Below, piece after piece: positions 1 through 9,592 of a stretch of DNA of 64,000 nucleotides. Every line of letters begins with the position of its first letter. Position 1 is the first letter of the stretch. Position numbers and translations under genes: made by a program. The notes beneath the pieces are model-generated. The model did no database searches. It was given only the letters and a program-made list of their open reading frames with translations, and was not told the origin of the DNA. The DNA comes from JABDMH01 sp965223025 (GTDB lineage: Bacteria; Bacteroidota; Bacteroidia; Chitinophagales; Saprospiraceae): contig CBDCVP010000023.1 in NCBI GenBank assembly GCA_965223025.1, positions 2,046,001 through 2,110,000 on the forward strand, given 5' to 3'.

Positions 1-1
1 A

Positions 2-526
2 AGGGCACAGGTAAGCAATCCGGTGCGGGTCAACCCGAAGATTGGTGTAAACTTCTCCGATCTGATCTTTTCAACGGAGCCCGCTCAAACGTCCTCCTTG
101 GCTGAGATGGGATGGAACGTTGGTGTTGACCTTAACTATGGAAATAAATGGCAGGGGAAATGGGGACTGCACTATTTTCAGTTGGGAAGTGGTGTGCAAA
201 TGCCCAGCGACACGCAGAGGGTTACAGCTTCCCAAGTTAAAATTCCCTTCGGAGCAGGCTATCGAGTCCTGAAGGTGGATTATTTTCATCTGTGGGTACA
301 TGGTCAGGCTGTGGTCAATGTCACTACTAGACTCAGACACGGCAATAGACCATTGGCTCGTTCAAGCTACCCTCGAACTGGTCTCGCAGGCCGATTCGGC
401 CTTGGGATGGATCTTTGGAAGATCACCTTGGAACTGAACTACGAATACAGCTTCACTGAAATCCTCAACGAGCTCATTTTTGCCCGCAATAAGATGGTAA
501 GCTTGTCACTCGGCATCAAGATCTAA
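2..526 (+). CDS. Outer-membrane beta-barrel-like protein, 5' end cut by the window edge
   Basis: The frame is open to the first bases of the window, so the GTG at 23 is probably internal and the true start lies upstream. The visible 174 codons show alternating hydrophobic/polar strands with many Gly, Tyr and Trp residues and a strand-like C-terminus ending in GIKI. This is the look of the last strands of an outer-membrane beta-barrel of the porin-family type common in Bacteroidota. No catalytic motif is visible. The gene converges on the M20 hydrolase gene. The barrel assignment rests on composition and strand pattern only. Confidence 0.6.
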   Translation, partial: RAQVSNPVRVNPKIGVNFSDLIFSTEPAQTSSLAEMGWNVGVDLNYGNKWQGKWGLHYFQLGSGVQMPSDTQRVTASQVKIPFGAGYRVLKVDYFHLWVHGQAVVNVTTRLRHGNRPLARSSYPRTGLAGRFGLGMDLWKITLELNYEYSFTEILNELIFARNKMVSLSLGIKI

Positions 527-553
527 AATAACTCTACTAGTTAGTTTGGAAAA

Positions 554-2131
554 TCATTTGACGGTAGGGTACTCGATCCCCAGTTGCTCCAGATAGGTCT
601 TATACTTCTCCTCGTCGTAATAAAAAGGCTCTAGCTTCGGCCGAAATTCATCCATGATATCGCGATTCAGATACGTGGCTGGTTGATCCTCGGCTCCAAC
701 CATAGGTTCATACTTCATTTTCATACCCTGTTCTTCTCTAAAATACTTCCACGCTGCATCCACTAGGTGTGGTCTACAGATAAAATCTAACAAGGTCATG
801 GCTTCAACTTGTGCTCCTGCGATCACACCCTTATGTGCGATCGGTGTGGCCATGGCCACAGCATTTGACCAGTGATGACCCTGTAAGCCAGGTACATTTG
901 AGGGGTAATTGAGGGTGACAGTGGGCAGCTTCCAGGAGATGTCACCAATATCGTCAGATCCACCACTCACAAAGCCCTGTCTTGGTGCCGTAAGGGTATC
1001 GAGTTTTACGGGCAAACCCGAGGTGTCTCTGGCATTAACTTCCCGCTGGAGTGCTACGGCCAGCTGTTGATCTTCCTCTGACCATGTAGGTAGTCCAATC
1101 TCTCTAATATTTTGGTACATCGTCTCGGCTATCACCTGATTAAAGTGTCTGGGCCAAGCCGATCCCAGTACCTTCTTCGACATTTTAGTGTTTGTCATCA
1201 AGGCTGCTCCTTCAGCCATTTTATTAGCGCGATCATATACCTCCATGATGCGAGGATAGGTGACATGACGAAGAAAATACCAGATGGTAGCTTTGGATGG
1301 AACGACATTGGGTTGATCACCACCGTTTTTGATGACCGAATGTGAGCGGTGAAGGGGATCCAGATGTTCTCTCTGGTATTGCCATCCAATATTCATGAGC
1401 TCAACTGCATCAGCTGCGCTTCGACCGCGCCATGGAGCTCCTGCAGCATGTGCGGATTCGCCCTCAAAAGTGTATTCTACAGAGATCAGACCTGTACCTC
1501 GCGGCTGGCCATATGTGACGGCCAGATTGCTGCCGACATGAGTAAAAATACACATGTCAAAATCATCAAAGTATCCATCACGGGTGAAGAACGCCTTGGT
1601 GCCAACCAGCTCTTCCGCTACTCCCGGCCACAACACCAGCGTTCCAGCAAGTTTCTCTTTCTCCATGACTTTCTTGACTGCCAATGCTGCAATGATGTTC
1701 AGTGGGGATCCACTATTGTGTCCTTCGCCATGTCCCGGAGCACCAGAGACTATAGGGTCATGATAGGCAACACCAGGTTTCTGGCTAGCCTTTGGAATGC
1801 AATCCAGATCACTTCCAATAGCAATGACGGGTTTACCTCTGCCCCATTTTGCTAGCCAGGCCGTAGGTACCCCACTGATGCCATGGGTAATGTCGAATCC
1901 GTTCTCCTGCAGAATACCCGTGAGATATCGAGAAGTTTCAAATTCCTGAAAGCCCAATTCTGCAAAACTGAACACCTTGTCGACCATGACTTGTGCCATC
2001 TTTGCTTCCCCTTGAATGACCGTGGCCACCTCTTTCTTAAGGGACTCAATCTTTTCGTCGGATAGTAAGTTTTGAGCGCTGAGCGGTACAAATAGGATCA
2101 ATCCGAAGATTGTCAAGATGAGCCTGGTCAT
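554..2131 (-). CDS. M20-family amidohydrolase/peptidase, secreted (AbgB-like)
   Basis: A 525-residue metal-dependent hydrolase of the M20 amidohydrolase family, closest in feel to aminobenzoyl-glutamate utilisation protein B, which cleaves N-acyl or peptide-like amide bonds. Metal-site motifs are visible: GSDLD near residues 106-110, GHGEGHNSG near 133-141, and the Glu pair in AEEL near 172-175. The inserted dimerisation domain lies in the middle. I chose the ATG at 2131 because it opens directly into a signal peptide (hydrophobic stretch ending SAQ). An in-frame ATG at 2227 would add 32 polar residues ahead of that signal. The exact substrate cannot be read from sequence. Confidence 0.87.
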   Translation of the reverse strand: MTRLILTIFGLILFVPLSAQNLLSDEKIESLKKEVATVIQGEAKMAQVMVDKVFSFAELGFQEFETSRYLTGILQENGFDITHGISGVPTAWLAKWGRGKPVIAIGSDLDCIPKASQKPGVAYHDPIVSGAPGHGEGHNSGSPLNIIAALAVKKVMEKEKLAGTLVLWPGVAEELVGTKAFFTRDGYFDDFDMCIFTHVGSNLAVTYGQPRGTGLISVEYTFEGESAHAAGAPWRGRSAADAVELMNIGWQYQREHLDPLHRSHSVIKNGGDQPNVVPSKATIWYFLRHVTYPRIMEVYDRANKMAEGAALMTNTKMSKKVLGSAWPRHFNQVIAETMYQNIREIGLPTWSEEDQQLAVALQREVNARDTSGLPVKLDTLTAPRQGFVSGGSDDIGDISWKLPTVTLNYPSNVPGLQGHHWSNAVAMATPIAHKGVIAGAQVEAMTLLDFICRPHLVDAAWKYFREEQGMKMKYEPMVGAEDQPATYLNRDIMDEFRPKLEPFYYDEEKYKTYLEQLGIEYPTVK

Positions 2132-2361
2132 GATTGCAATGATTCTATACTGAAAGCTTTCTTTTTCTTCAGGGACGAAATACATACACTTTGACATTTT
2201 AAGCAACGATCCTTTTTGGTTCTCCATGGAAGTGAAGGAGTGGTCTAAAGCATGGCGAGGTAGATCTTACAAAGATATATCTGCCATCATTGGCCAGATA
2301 CAGACGATGCTCTACATCCCGAAACTAAGAAAAATGATCCCCCAAACAAATTTCACAGCAC

Positions 2362-2931
2362 TTACTTGATACACCGCGGCCGGTAGACCTTCATCACATC
2401 ACTGACTCCTTTCAGCGCAAATTCGCCTAGGTGCTGGAATTCGAATAGTTCGTGCGTCAGTTGATAGGTACTGTCACTAACCACGACCCCGTTGACTGGT
2501 GATACGGATTGCAGACGCGCTGCAATGTTGGGTGTACCACCCAATGCCAGATGCTCTTTTCGATTGCCAATGCCCAGATCGGCCATCACCACTGTACCAG
2601 TGTGAATACTGATACGGATATTTAGCTCAATACCGTATTCTTCCACAGCGCGATTGCTCACCTCCTTAATGTCTTCCAGCAATGCCAGACCAGACAATAT
2701 CGCATTCTTAGGTGCATCTTTAAAGATCGTTGGAAATCCGAAGTACGCCATCACTCCGTCCCCAAGGTGCTGGGCTACATAACCATATTTGGTGGCTACA
2801 CTTTGATACACACACCGATGATAGGCCTGCATCAAGACCATGAAATCTTCAAGACTTAACAGCTCGGTAAATTCAGTAGATCCCAACAGATCGCAGAACA
2901 AAATGGTCAGCTCCTGCCTCTTCGCCTTCAT
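2362..2931 (-). CDS. Stand-alone class III adenylate/guanylate cyclase domain
   Basis: A 189-residue protein that is only a class III nucleotide cyclase catalytic domain. The two metal-binding Asp residues are D14 (in FCDLLGST) and D58 (in LGDGV). The transition-state Asn/Arg pair is N135 and R139 in NIAARLQ. The stretch around HLALGGTPN resembles cyclases that normally sit at the N-terminus of large AAA-ATPase/TPR proteins, yet here the protein stops right after the domain. It has no membrane segment or sensor domain. It lies 41 bp downstream of the photolyase gene on the same strand, so the two are probably co-transcribed. Whether it makes cAMP or cGMP is not decided by the sequence. Confidence 0.85.
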   Translation of the reverse strand: MKAKRQELTILFCDLLGSTEFTELLSLEDFMVLMQAYHRCVYQSVATKYGYVAQHLGDGVMAYFGFPTIFKDAPKNAILSGLALLEDIKEVSNRAVEEYGIELNIRISIHTGTVVMADLGIGNRKEHLALGGTPNIAARLQSVSPVNGVVVSDSTYQLTHELFEFQHLGEFALKGVSDVMKVYRPRCIK

Positions 2932-2972
2932 GCATCAAATGTAGTGCTTTAGCTGCTAAACTTCCCGAGGTC

Positions 2973-4301
2973 TCAGACCTGACTTAGGGCCTGCTTGAAA
3001 ACCCTCAGACACCTTGCCCTTGCAAAAGCGTGGTCTACGATTGGGTCCGGAAAAGCAGAGCTGCCATAGGTCGGAATCCATTTTCGCACGTACCGAAGTT
3101 TCGGATCGAATTTCTCCATTTGCGTCGTTGGATTAAAGATCCGGAAGTACGGGGCTGCATCAGTGCCGCAGCCTGCCGCCCACTGCCAGCCACCGTTGTT
3201 GCTGGCTAGATCATAGTCCAGCAACTTGCTAGCAAAGTATGCTTCTCCCCTACGCCAATCGATCAGCAGGTGCTTGGTGAGGAAACTTGCGACTACCATC
3301 CTGACCCGGTTGTGCATGTAGCCAGTCTGATTGAGCTCATGCATGCCAGCATCAACCAGTGGATAACCTGTCAATCCAAGGCACCACAACTCAAACTCAC
3401 GAGGTGCGTCCCGCCATGGAATATGCGCATACTTCCGTCTAAATGGTTCGTTTACTACCCGGGGGAAAAATGCCAAGATCTGACTGTAAAAATCTCGCCA
3501 TATCAATTCACTTAAGAAGGTTTCATTCAGTTGTATGGCCTTTCTAGCCAAAGCCCGGATGCTGATCGTCCCAAACCTCAAGTGCACACCCAATCTAGTA
3601 GTGCCCTGGTCGGCTGGGTAATCTCTATGTCGGTCATAGGAAGCGATCAGCTGTTCGTCGATCTGATCTGAAGGAAAGCGGCAGTCATTCTCTTGAAATC
3701 CCATTTGACTCAAACCGACGGTGGACCAATGATTAGTCCTCCACAAATGACCGACATAATCGTTTGTGGGAAAAGACTTCAAGTACGTTAGGGAGCCATT
3801 AGGCTCCTTTTTGGAGTTAAGTTCCTGCAACCACCTGCGTTTGTACGGGGTAAACACATGATATGGCTCACCGTCAGCTTTCATCACCTCTCCTACTTCC
3901 AGCAACATATGGTCCTTTGCGGTAATCAATGGTACACCATGGAGATCGAGAAGTCTCTCTACCTGCGCATCTCTCTGTTTGGCATACGGTTCGTAGTCAC
4001 GATTGGTGTAGACTTCACTGATATCAAATGACGCGAGCAAGTCTTGCCACACTTCCATAGGCCTTCCATATCTCACCATTATTCCACTGCCCAAATCTGC
4101 CAATTGATGTTGTAAATCTCTGATCGCCTTATGGATGAAGGTGACTCGGCGATCTTGGTGACCATCCAGATCATCTAATATCTCCTTGTCAAAAATAAAC
4201 AGCGGACATACCGGAGAAGAGGCATGCTTCAACGCCAGATACAAACCAGCATTATCCTCTATTCGCAAGTCCCTTCGAAACCAAAAAATGCTAATCTTCA
4301 T
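2973..4301 (-). CDS. phr: Deoxyribodipyrimidine photolyase (class I CPD type)
   Basis: A 442-residue photolyase/cryptochrome-family flavoprotein that repairs cyclobutane pyrimidine dimers with blue light. The N-terminal alpha/beta antenna domain starts with IFWFRRDLRIEDN. The C-terminal FAD domain carries ELIWRDFY near residue 265, with the substrate-contacting Glu and Trp. It also carries NRVRMVVASF and the FAD-cradle segment SNNGGWQWAAG followed by TDAAPYFRIFNP. Key residues of the E. coli-type enzyme appear conserved, which favours real repair activity over a purely signalling cryptochrome. The cyclase gene follows 41 bp downstream. Confidence 0.93.
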   Translation of the reverse strand: MKISIFWFRRDLRIEDNAGLYLALKHASSPVCPLFIFDKEILDDLDGHQDRRVTFIHKAIRDLQHQLADLGSGIMVRYGRPMEVWQDLLASFDISEVYTNRDYEPYAKQRDAQVERLLDLHGVPLITAKDHMLLEVGEVMKADGEPYHVFTPYKRRWLQELNSKKEPNGSLTYLKSFPTNDYVGHLWRTNHWSTVGLSQMGFQENDCRFPSDQIDEQLIASYDRHRDYPADQGTTRLGVHLRFGTISIRALARKAIQLNETFLSELIWRDFYSQILAFFPRVVNEPFRRKYAHIPWRDAPREFELWCLGLTGYPLVDAGMHELNQTGYMHNRVRMVVASFLTKHLLIDWRRGEAYFASKLLDYDLASNNGGWQWAAGCGTDAAPYFRIFNPTTQMEKFDPKLRYVRKWIPTYGSSAFPDPIVDHAFARARCLRVFKQALSQV

Positions 4302-4399
4302 ATGAAAACTCTCGGAAGGTCCCTCCTTTACTAGTCCTTAATGACATGAGAAAATTGATATCTTTCCGGCAATATCCCTAGAACAAGACATCACAGAAT

Positions 4400-5137
4400 A
4401 TGTTTTCAACCTCTCAGGTTCGTCGCCCGGTTTCATTCCTTATTGCCATTCAGATACTAGTACTGATCAATTCACACCCCATGTGGGCACAGCCCACATC
4501 TCCCAATGCCCTAGTGAGCAGGAGTTTGCATTATCATGATCCTATGGACTTGTGGACTAGTAAGCCCCTAGAAATCATCCTCAAAGAATCCCGACCAAAT
4601 GTGGATGATATGCGCACCATTCTTTTCATCGATATTGACAAACAAAGGTTCCATCTGGATCGTACCGTCGATAATCATAGGTTAGAGTACAAGATTGACA
4701 GCCAACAAGTTACCTTTCTCCTTGATGGCTCAAGCACATTATCTGATGATACCAAGAGGAGGTACAAGCTCACAACCATGCGTTCCAAGAAGCTCCGGGA
4801 CTACTATTTGTATTTTTGTGGATTACCCATGAAATTGAGGGATCCTGGGGCTATCTGGGATCCCATCATTGAGCCAGCTGATTTTCAACAGTTAAAGACC
4901 TGGCGTATGAAGGTAACTTATGAACCAACTGTGGGCAAGGATACCTGGTATTTCTATTTTGATCAGGATGACTATTCACTAAGGGGATGCAGATTCTATC
5001 ACGATGAAAGCAAAAACGATGGTGAATACATTGTTTTTGAGGGAGTCGTTAGCGTGGGAGGCATTAACTTTCCTCAACACAGACATTGGTACTTGAACAA
5101 GGACGATACTTACTTAGGTAGCGACACCATAGAATGA
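4400..5137 (+). CDS. Secreted DUF6503-like protein
   Basis: A 245-residue protein with an N-terminal hydrophobic signal segment (about residues 12-30, ending MWAQ) and a mature part rich in beta-strand residues. The motif YLYFCGLPMKLRDPGAIWDP and the later FYFDQDDYSLRG, rich in aromatic residues, match what I recall of the DUF6503 family, found widely in Bacteroidota and of unknown function. The fold may resemble lipoprotein carriers such as LolA; that is inference. It is divergent from the photolyase gene and convergent with the CHRD protein gene. Confidence 0.7.
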   Translation: MFSTSQVRRPVSFLIAIQILVLINSHPMWAQPTSPNALVSRSLHYHDPMDLWTSKPLEIILKESRPNVDDMRTILFIDIDKQRFHLDRTVDNHRLEYKIDSQQVTFLLDGSSTLSDDTKRRYKLTTMRSKKLRDYYLYFCGLPMKLRDPGAIWDPIIEPADFQQLKTWRMKVTYEPTVGKDTWYFYFDQDDYSLRGCRFYHDESKNDGEYIVFEGVVSVGGINFPQHRHWYLNKDDTYLGSDTIE

Positions 5138-5232
5138 GGCACGCCATTGCTACGGCTATGTCACCGTTTTGGCACCCTGCCTTATTGTAAAATCTTATGA
5201 GAATGTATCCACATTCCTTACGTGAAGTTCAA

Positions 5233-8200
5233 CTAGTACTTTACAAATTTCTTTGCCAGGGCAATTTCTTGATTGAGGATCAGTCTAGCTAGGTACGAAC
5301 CGCTGGGCAATGCAGCTACATTATGTTGCAAAAGATTTTGACCAGCAAATAGGCTAAGCCTTTGCTGGTTTACAACTTTGCCTTTTAAATCTAAAATTTG
5401 CAGAGCACCCTTAGCCCCGATTTTCATGTCGACTTGTATTGTAATGCGGTCCAATGCCGGACTCGGGTAAAGTAAAATGTCATGATCCAAATAGGGATTC
5501 TCCCTTACATTGGTCAGCGTGCCTTTGACCAATAAAACTGAATCCACCGTCGATGAAGCACAAAGACTTCCATCGGAGGCAGTGACCCTGTGATAAAGGA
5601 CTACCATTGATCCCGAGTCTACACCCAAACTACTTAGTAGCGTGTCGACATGACCCAACGTCGTCATAAACTCAGTGGATTCTCCGGTGTTGACCGATAG
5701 AGCTGGTACACTAAAATCTCTGGTTGTTGACAGCTGCCATACATACACCACTTTGTGGCCATTGGGATCTGTAGATGGGTCCCAGGAGGCGCCAAAGCTG
5801 GCGGATGGATCTCCACCGGTGCTAATGGTATCTCCTGAAGATGGGGATGTAAGCGCACTGGCCAATGGTGCAAAATTTATCTCATGCAACATCTGTCCTC
5901 TTATTTCCCCGCCGGGCGTCTCTACACTGTGAATATTGACGTAAGTATTTCCTGCTTCGAGCATCAGTCGTACCGAATCTGCGATGTCTACCATATTGCT
6001 GTCTGCTGGAAAGGTGGCACTATTTGCTTCACTGCCCAAGGTCGCATTCAAGAAAACCAAGATCCCTCCATCCATGCCGGGCATGCCTAAATGCAGGTGT
6101 GCTCCACCTGAGATATCGACAGCAAAGTCACTCATGAGATTATTGAGTGATCCGGATGCGGTAATGGCTGTCCCGGTCTGCTCTAGGATGATGGCTCCCC
6201 GCCCAGTTGAGGGAATGGGGATGGATGCATTCTTACCCCTCAAATTTGCCAAATAATAGTTATTGGCCAATGGTCTCAGTTGTCCTCTAAGCTCTCCTGA
6301 AGCCACATTCTCAGAATGAATATTGAAATAGACTCCCCTCTGTCGAACGGTATCCATCCACCCACTTGTGACCTCGTATACATTATCCATTATATCGAAG
6401 GTTCCCGAAGTCCCATCTTCCAGTTGAGCGACTTGTAAAGGAGTCAGCACTCCTCCGTTACTTCCAGCAAGCGCACCATGCAAGTGTGCTCCACCCAAAA
6501 TATCGGTATTCAGGGGCGAGCTCAATCCAGAAAAACTTCCCACCACACGAGCTTGGGTCCCGTTGTATTCCATCATAGCAGCACCAGCTGCATCGGTGAT
6601 GACGGAAGGTGTGGCTTCGGCTCCTGACAAAGGTGCGAAAAAATAGGCTCGAGCCTCATGCATCAGTTGGCCCCGAATTTCACCTCCCTGCCAATCGGCA
6701 CTGTGTACATTGATGTAGCCTAACCTTGCCCTAAGCGAATCTTGTCGACCAGGTGAGGCTCCAAATTGATTGTCAACGGCCCTCCAGGTGCCACTCATTT
6801 CGTCATTTCCTGGTGTGGGTGCCAGCGCAAAGGCCACAGGTCCGTCTGACCCAACGGGTCCTAAATGAATATGTGCTCCATTGGCGATATCGGTAGCCAG
6901 AGCACTGGATAGCTCATTAAAACTGCCCGAAACCGTAATCCCACCACCGAGCACTTCAACGATCACTGCACCAGTGGCGTTGGTCAGTACAGGAGTAGTC
7001 TGTTGGCTCCCGGTCAGGGTGGCATGAAGAAAATAATGGGCCTCTGGTAGGATTTGACCTCGCAACTCACCTCCGGGATGAGCCATGGAGTGAATGTTTA
7101 CATAAGTACCTCGATCCATCAAGGTGACCAAATCTTCTTCTGAGATGGGGAATGTATTGTCGGCAGGATGAAAGATGCCGCTGCGATTATCATCATTAAG
7201 GCTCGCATTGAGCGAAAAGACCGCACCACCGTTTTGTCCAGGCATACCCATGTGAATATGAGCTCCTCCTGCAATTGCGGTATTAAAATCGCTCTCCAGA
7301 CCTTCAAATGACCCGCTAAGGGTCAAATTTCCATCTCTAAAAGACAGGGCGAGCTTGCCACTGGCAAAGGATGTGATAGATGGCGCTTCATTGGTGCTGG
7401 AGAGATTGGATCGAAACTTTGCTGCAGCGACCGGTGTCAATTGCCCCCGCAATTCACCTTCCCGCCAATTTTCAGAATGAACATTGATGTACCAACCTTC
7501 ATCCCGAAGGCTGGAGAGTTCCTCTTCAGAAAACACAAAGGCATTATTCACTGCTTCTAACTCCGCTGACCTGCCATCTCCACTGACGTTGGCTACCAAT
7601 GGTCTCAATACGCCTCCATCGCTTCCAGCTACTCCTTGATGGATATGGATACCACCTAATATATCTTCCGCCAAAGGTGCAGACAGATCCCTAAATGAGC
7701 CTGTCACGATCACCGTATCTCCATGCACTTCAGCAATGACAGACCCTTGAGCACTGCTCATGATGGAAGTCGATTGATTGCTGCCAAATAAATTGGCCGT
7801 ATAAACCTCGTCTGCAGCTGGTATGATCTGACCACGAATTTCACCACTACCATGTCTATTTGAGTGGATATTGATGTACAATCTTCGGGATTCCAATGCC
7901 TCCTTCGCGTCATCATCCAGGATAAAAGTATTGGATGCTACCTCAAACATACCTCCATTAAGCCCCTCAGACAAAGTGGGTTTGAGCACAAATGAAACAC
8001 CCCCATTTGTACCGGCAATGCCCTGGTGTATGTGAGCTCCTCCCGCAATGGACGTATCTACTCCCGTGACCATGTCCATAAAATCTCCTCCCAACTTGAG
8101 AGAATCCCCGACCAGGGAGGCTGTCATCATCCCATATGCTGCCGACATCACGGGTGTAGGTTGGTGATTTCCACTCAAAAAAGCCTGGAAACCTTGCGCA

Positions 8201-8259
8201 TTGCTAGATCCAATGATCAGGCTCAACAGCGACGTGAGCAAAAGGTAATTTTTAAACAT
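5233..8259 (-). CDS. Large secreted protein with six CHRD domains and a T9SS sorting signal
   Basis: A 1008-residue exported protein. A signal peptide (about 1-21, ending SNA) is followed by six tandem CHRD repeats of about 130 residues, roughly 22-150, 150-280, 280-407, 408-537, 538-667 and 668-795. Each repeat has a GGAHIH-like motif, then NIHS, then E(I/L)RGQ. After them comes a fibronectin-like segment (about 800-905). A type A T9SS C-terminal domain (about 920-1008) starts LLYPSPALDR and ends KKFVKY. CHRD domains were first described in chordin and are common in bacterial secreted proteins, where their role is unknown. The protein is probably displayed on or released from the cell surface. 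Confidence 0.93.
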   Translation of the reverse strand: MFKNYLLLTSLLSLIIGSSNAQGFQAFLSGNHQPTPVMSAAYGMMTASLVGDSLKLGGDFMDMVTGVDTSIAGGAHIHQGIAGTNGGVSFVLKPTLSEGLNGGMFEVASNTFILDDDAKEALESRRLYINIHSNRHGSGEIRGQIIPAADEVYTANLFGSNQSTSIMSSAQGSVIAEVHGDTVIVTGSFRDLSAPLAEDILGGIHIHQGVAGSDGGVLRPLVANVSGDGRSAELEAVNNAFVFSEEELSSLRDEGWYINVHSENWREGELRGQLTPVAAAKFRSNLSSTNEAPSITSFASGKLALSFRDGNLTLSGSFEGLESDFNTAIAGGAHIHMGMPGQNGGAVFSLNASLNDDNRSGIFHPADNTFPISEEDLVTLMDRGTYVNIHSMAHPGGELRGQILPEAHYFLHATLTGSQQTTPVLTNATGAVIVEVLGGGITVSGSFNELSSALATDIANGAHIHLGPVGSDGPVAFALAPTPGNDEMSGTWRAVDNQFGASPGRQDSLRARLGYINVHSADWQGGEIRGQLMHEARAYFFAPLSGAEATPSVITDAAGAAMMEYNGTQARVVGSFSGLSSPLNTDILGGAHLHGALAGSNGGVLTPLQVAQLEDGTSGTFDIMDNVYEVTSGWMDTVRQRGVYFNIHSENVASGELRGQLRPLANNYYLANLRGKNASIPIPSTGRGAIILEQTGTAITASGSLNNLMSDFAVDISGGAHLHLGMPGMDGGILVFLNATLGSEANSATFPADSNMVDIADSVRLMLEAGNTYVNIHSVETPGGEIRGQMLHEINFAPLASALTSPSSGDTISTGGDPSASFGASWDPSTDPNGHKVVYVWQLSTTRDFSVPALSVNTGESTEFMTTLGHVDTLLSSLGVDSGSMVVLYHRVTASDGSLCASSTVDSVLLVKGTLTNVRENPYLDHDILLYPSPALDRITIQVDMKIGAKGALQILDLKGKVVNQQRLSLFAGQNLLQHNVAALPSGSYLARLILNQEIALAKKFVKY

Positions 8260-8841
8260 AATTGCTTGATTGGTTGAAAGAATTTATTAAACACTAGCGA
8301 GAGTGAGTACGTACGGGATCGCAGACATGGTCGCCATTCGGCTGATGGCTGGCTACGTTCAAATTATGAATTATCTACATGCAAAAGTAAATGAATTTCA
8401 ACGTAACAGCCTAAAAGATCCATCTTCTAATGGATAGAAATGCAACCAAGACTCTTCCATTTCGAATCGCATGACATGGGATCCAAGCGTCGCTGCAAAG
8501 TCGTGTCTAAAAATATCATTTTTGAACGTACACCCAACTTGATTCAAACAGATTGCCGTCATTATCCTACTAAAGTGTTTGAAACCAGCGATGAACCAGC
8601 ATACTTTCCCCCCGAAAAAAGCCACTCCGGCAAGAGAAACGATTGCAAACCATGTCTCCTGCATCTGATATGATTATTATGCAGCCAAAGAACCAGCTTA
8701 TTCTCTTTCTTTTACTACCTTAATCCAGGATCGAGAATCAATTTGCAGTAGTCGGGCATCTCGGTTATGAACCATTGCCATTGAATGAGATAGAATGTTA
8801 AAAAGCACATCAGTAACTAGGTATATGACCAACCACGCATT
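8260..8841. other. Gene-poor interval between the CHRD protein and the aquaporin genes
   Basis: About 580 bp between divergent genes. It should hold the promoters of both. An 88-codon minus-strand frame at 8398-8664 has one hydrophobic stretch but no family signature, and an overlapping 77-codon plus-strand frame is equally featureless, so I call neither a gene. A TACTTTTG (8389 to 8382, minus strand) fits the Bacteroidota -7 element TAnnTTTG for the CHRD gene, but I find no matching -33 TTG at a sensible distance. Confidence 0.5.
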
Positions 8842-9579
8842 ATGAGCCCTTTCACCGCCGAGATCATTGGGACCATGATTTTAATCTTATTAGGTAATGG
8901 TGTGGTAGCCAATGTCCTGTTGACTGATACAAAAGGTCACGGCGCCGATTGGCTACTGATTAGCATGAGCTGGGGCTTAGCGGTATTCACCGCCGTGCTG
9001 GTCTCTATGGACTTCAGTGGTGCCCATCTAAATCCAGCAGTGACCCTCTCTTTGGCAGTTACGGGTAAGTTTGCATGGTCACAAGTGTCTTCATATATTT
9101 TGGCACAGTTTATTGGCGCAGCCATTGGTGCGACCCTGGTCTGGCTCATCTATCGTGACCATTATCAACGGACCGAAAACCAGGGTTATAAACTGGCAAC
9201 GTTCTCAACCGGTCCTGCCATCCGTAATAATCTATCCAATCTGCTGTCTGAAATCATTGGTACTTTTGTATTGATCTTTGGAGTCTTATTCATCACTGGG
9301 CCTAATTTTGTTGCTTCCGATCCCGATGTTCCGGCTGGATTGGGCAGCCTGGGTGCATTGCCCGTAGGACTGATCGTCACCGTGATAGGTATGTCGTTGG
9401 GCGGTACCACTGGCTACGCCATCAATCCAGCTCGAGACCTAGCTCCACGTCTTATGCACACTGTCTTGCCCGTCAATGGCAAAGGAAACAGTGGCTGGGA
9501 CTATGCTTGGATCCCAGTGCTCGGACCCGTCATTGGTGGTTTACTAGCCGCAGGATTATATCTTGGCCTGACTGTATAA
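8842..9579 (+). CDS. MIP-family channel, probable aquaglyceroporin
   Basis: A 245-residue inner-membrane channel with six predicted membrane helices and two half-helices. The first half-helix motif is NPAV (in SGAHLNPAVTL, about residues 54-64) and the second is NPARD (about residue 195). The Asp directly after NPAR is typical of glycerol facilitators rather than strict water channels, so glycerol or another small polyol is the likelier cargo. The start MSPFTAEIIGT is the usual family start. No glycerol kinase gene lies next to it. The gene runs head-on into the DUF547 fusion gene with a 13-bp gap. Confidence 0.93.
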   Translation: MSPFTAEIIGTMILILLGNGVVANVLLTDTKGHGADWLLISMSWGLAVFTAVLVSMDFSGAHLNPAVTLSLAVTGKFAWSQVSSYILAQFIGAAIGATLVWLIYRDHYQRTENQGYKLATFSTGPAIRNNLSNLLSEIIGTFVLIFGVLFITGPNFVASDPDVPAGLGSLGALPVGLIVTVIGMSLGGTTGYAINPARDLAPRLMHTVLPVNGKGNSGWDYAWIPVLGPVIGGLLAAGLYLGLTV

Positions 9580-9592
9580 CTGAACACTGTTT

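Noticed and set aside
8398..8664. 88-codon minus-strand frame with one hydrophobic stretch
   Set aside because: No family signature, an overlapping plus-strand frame of similar size, and no convincing start context; treated as non-coding.
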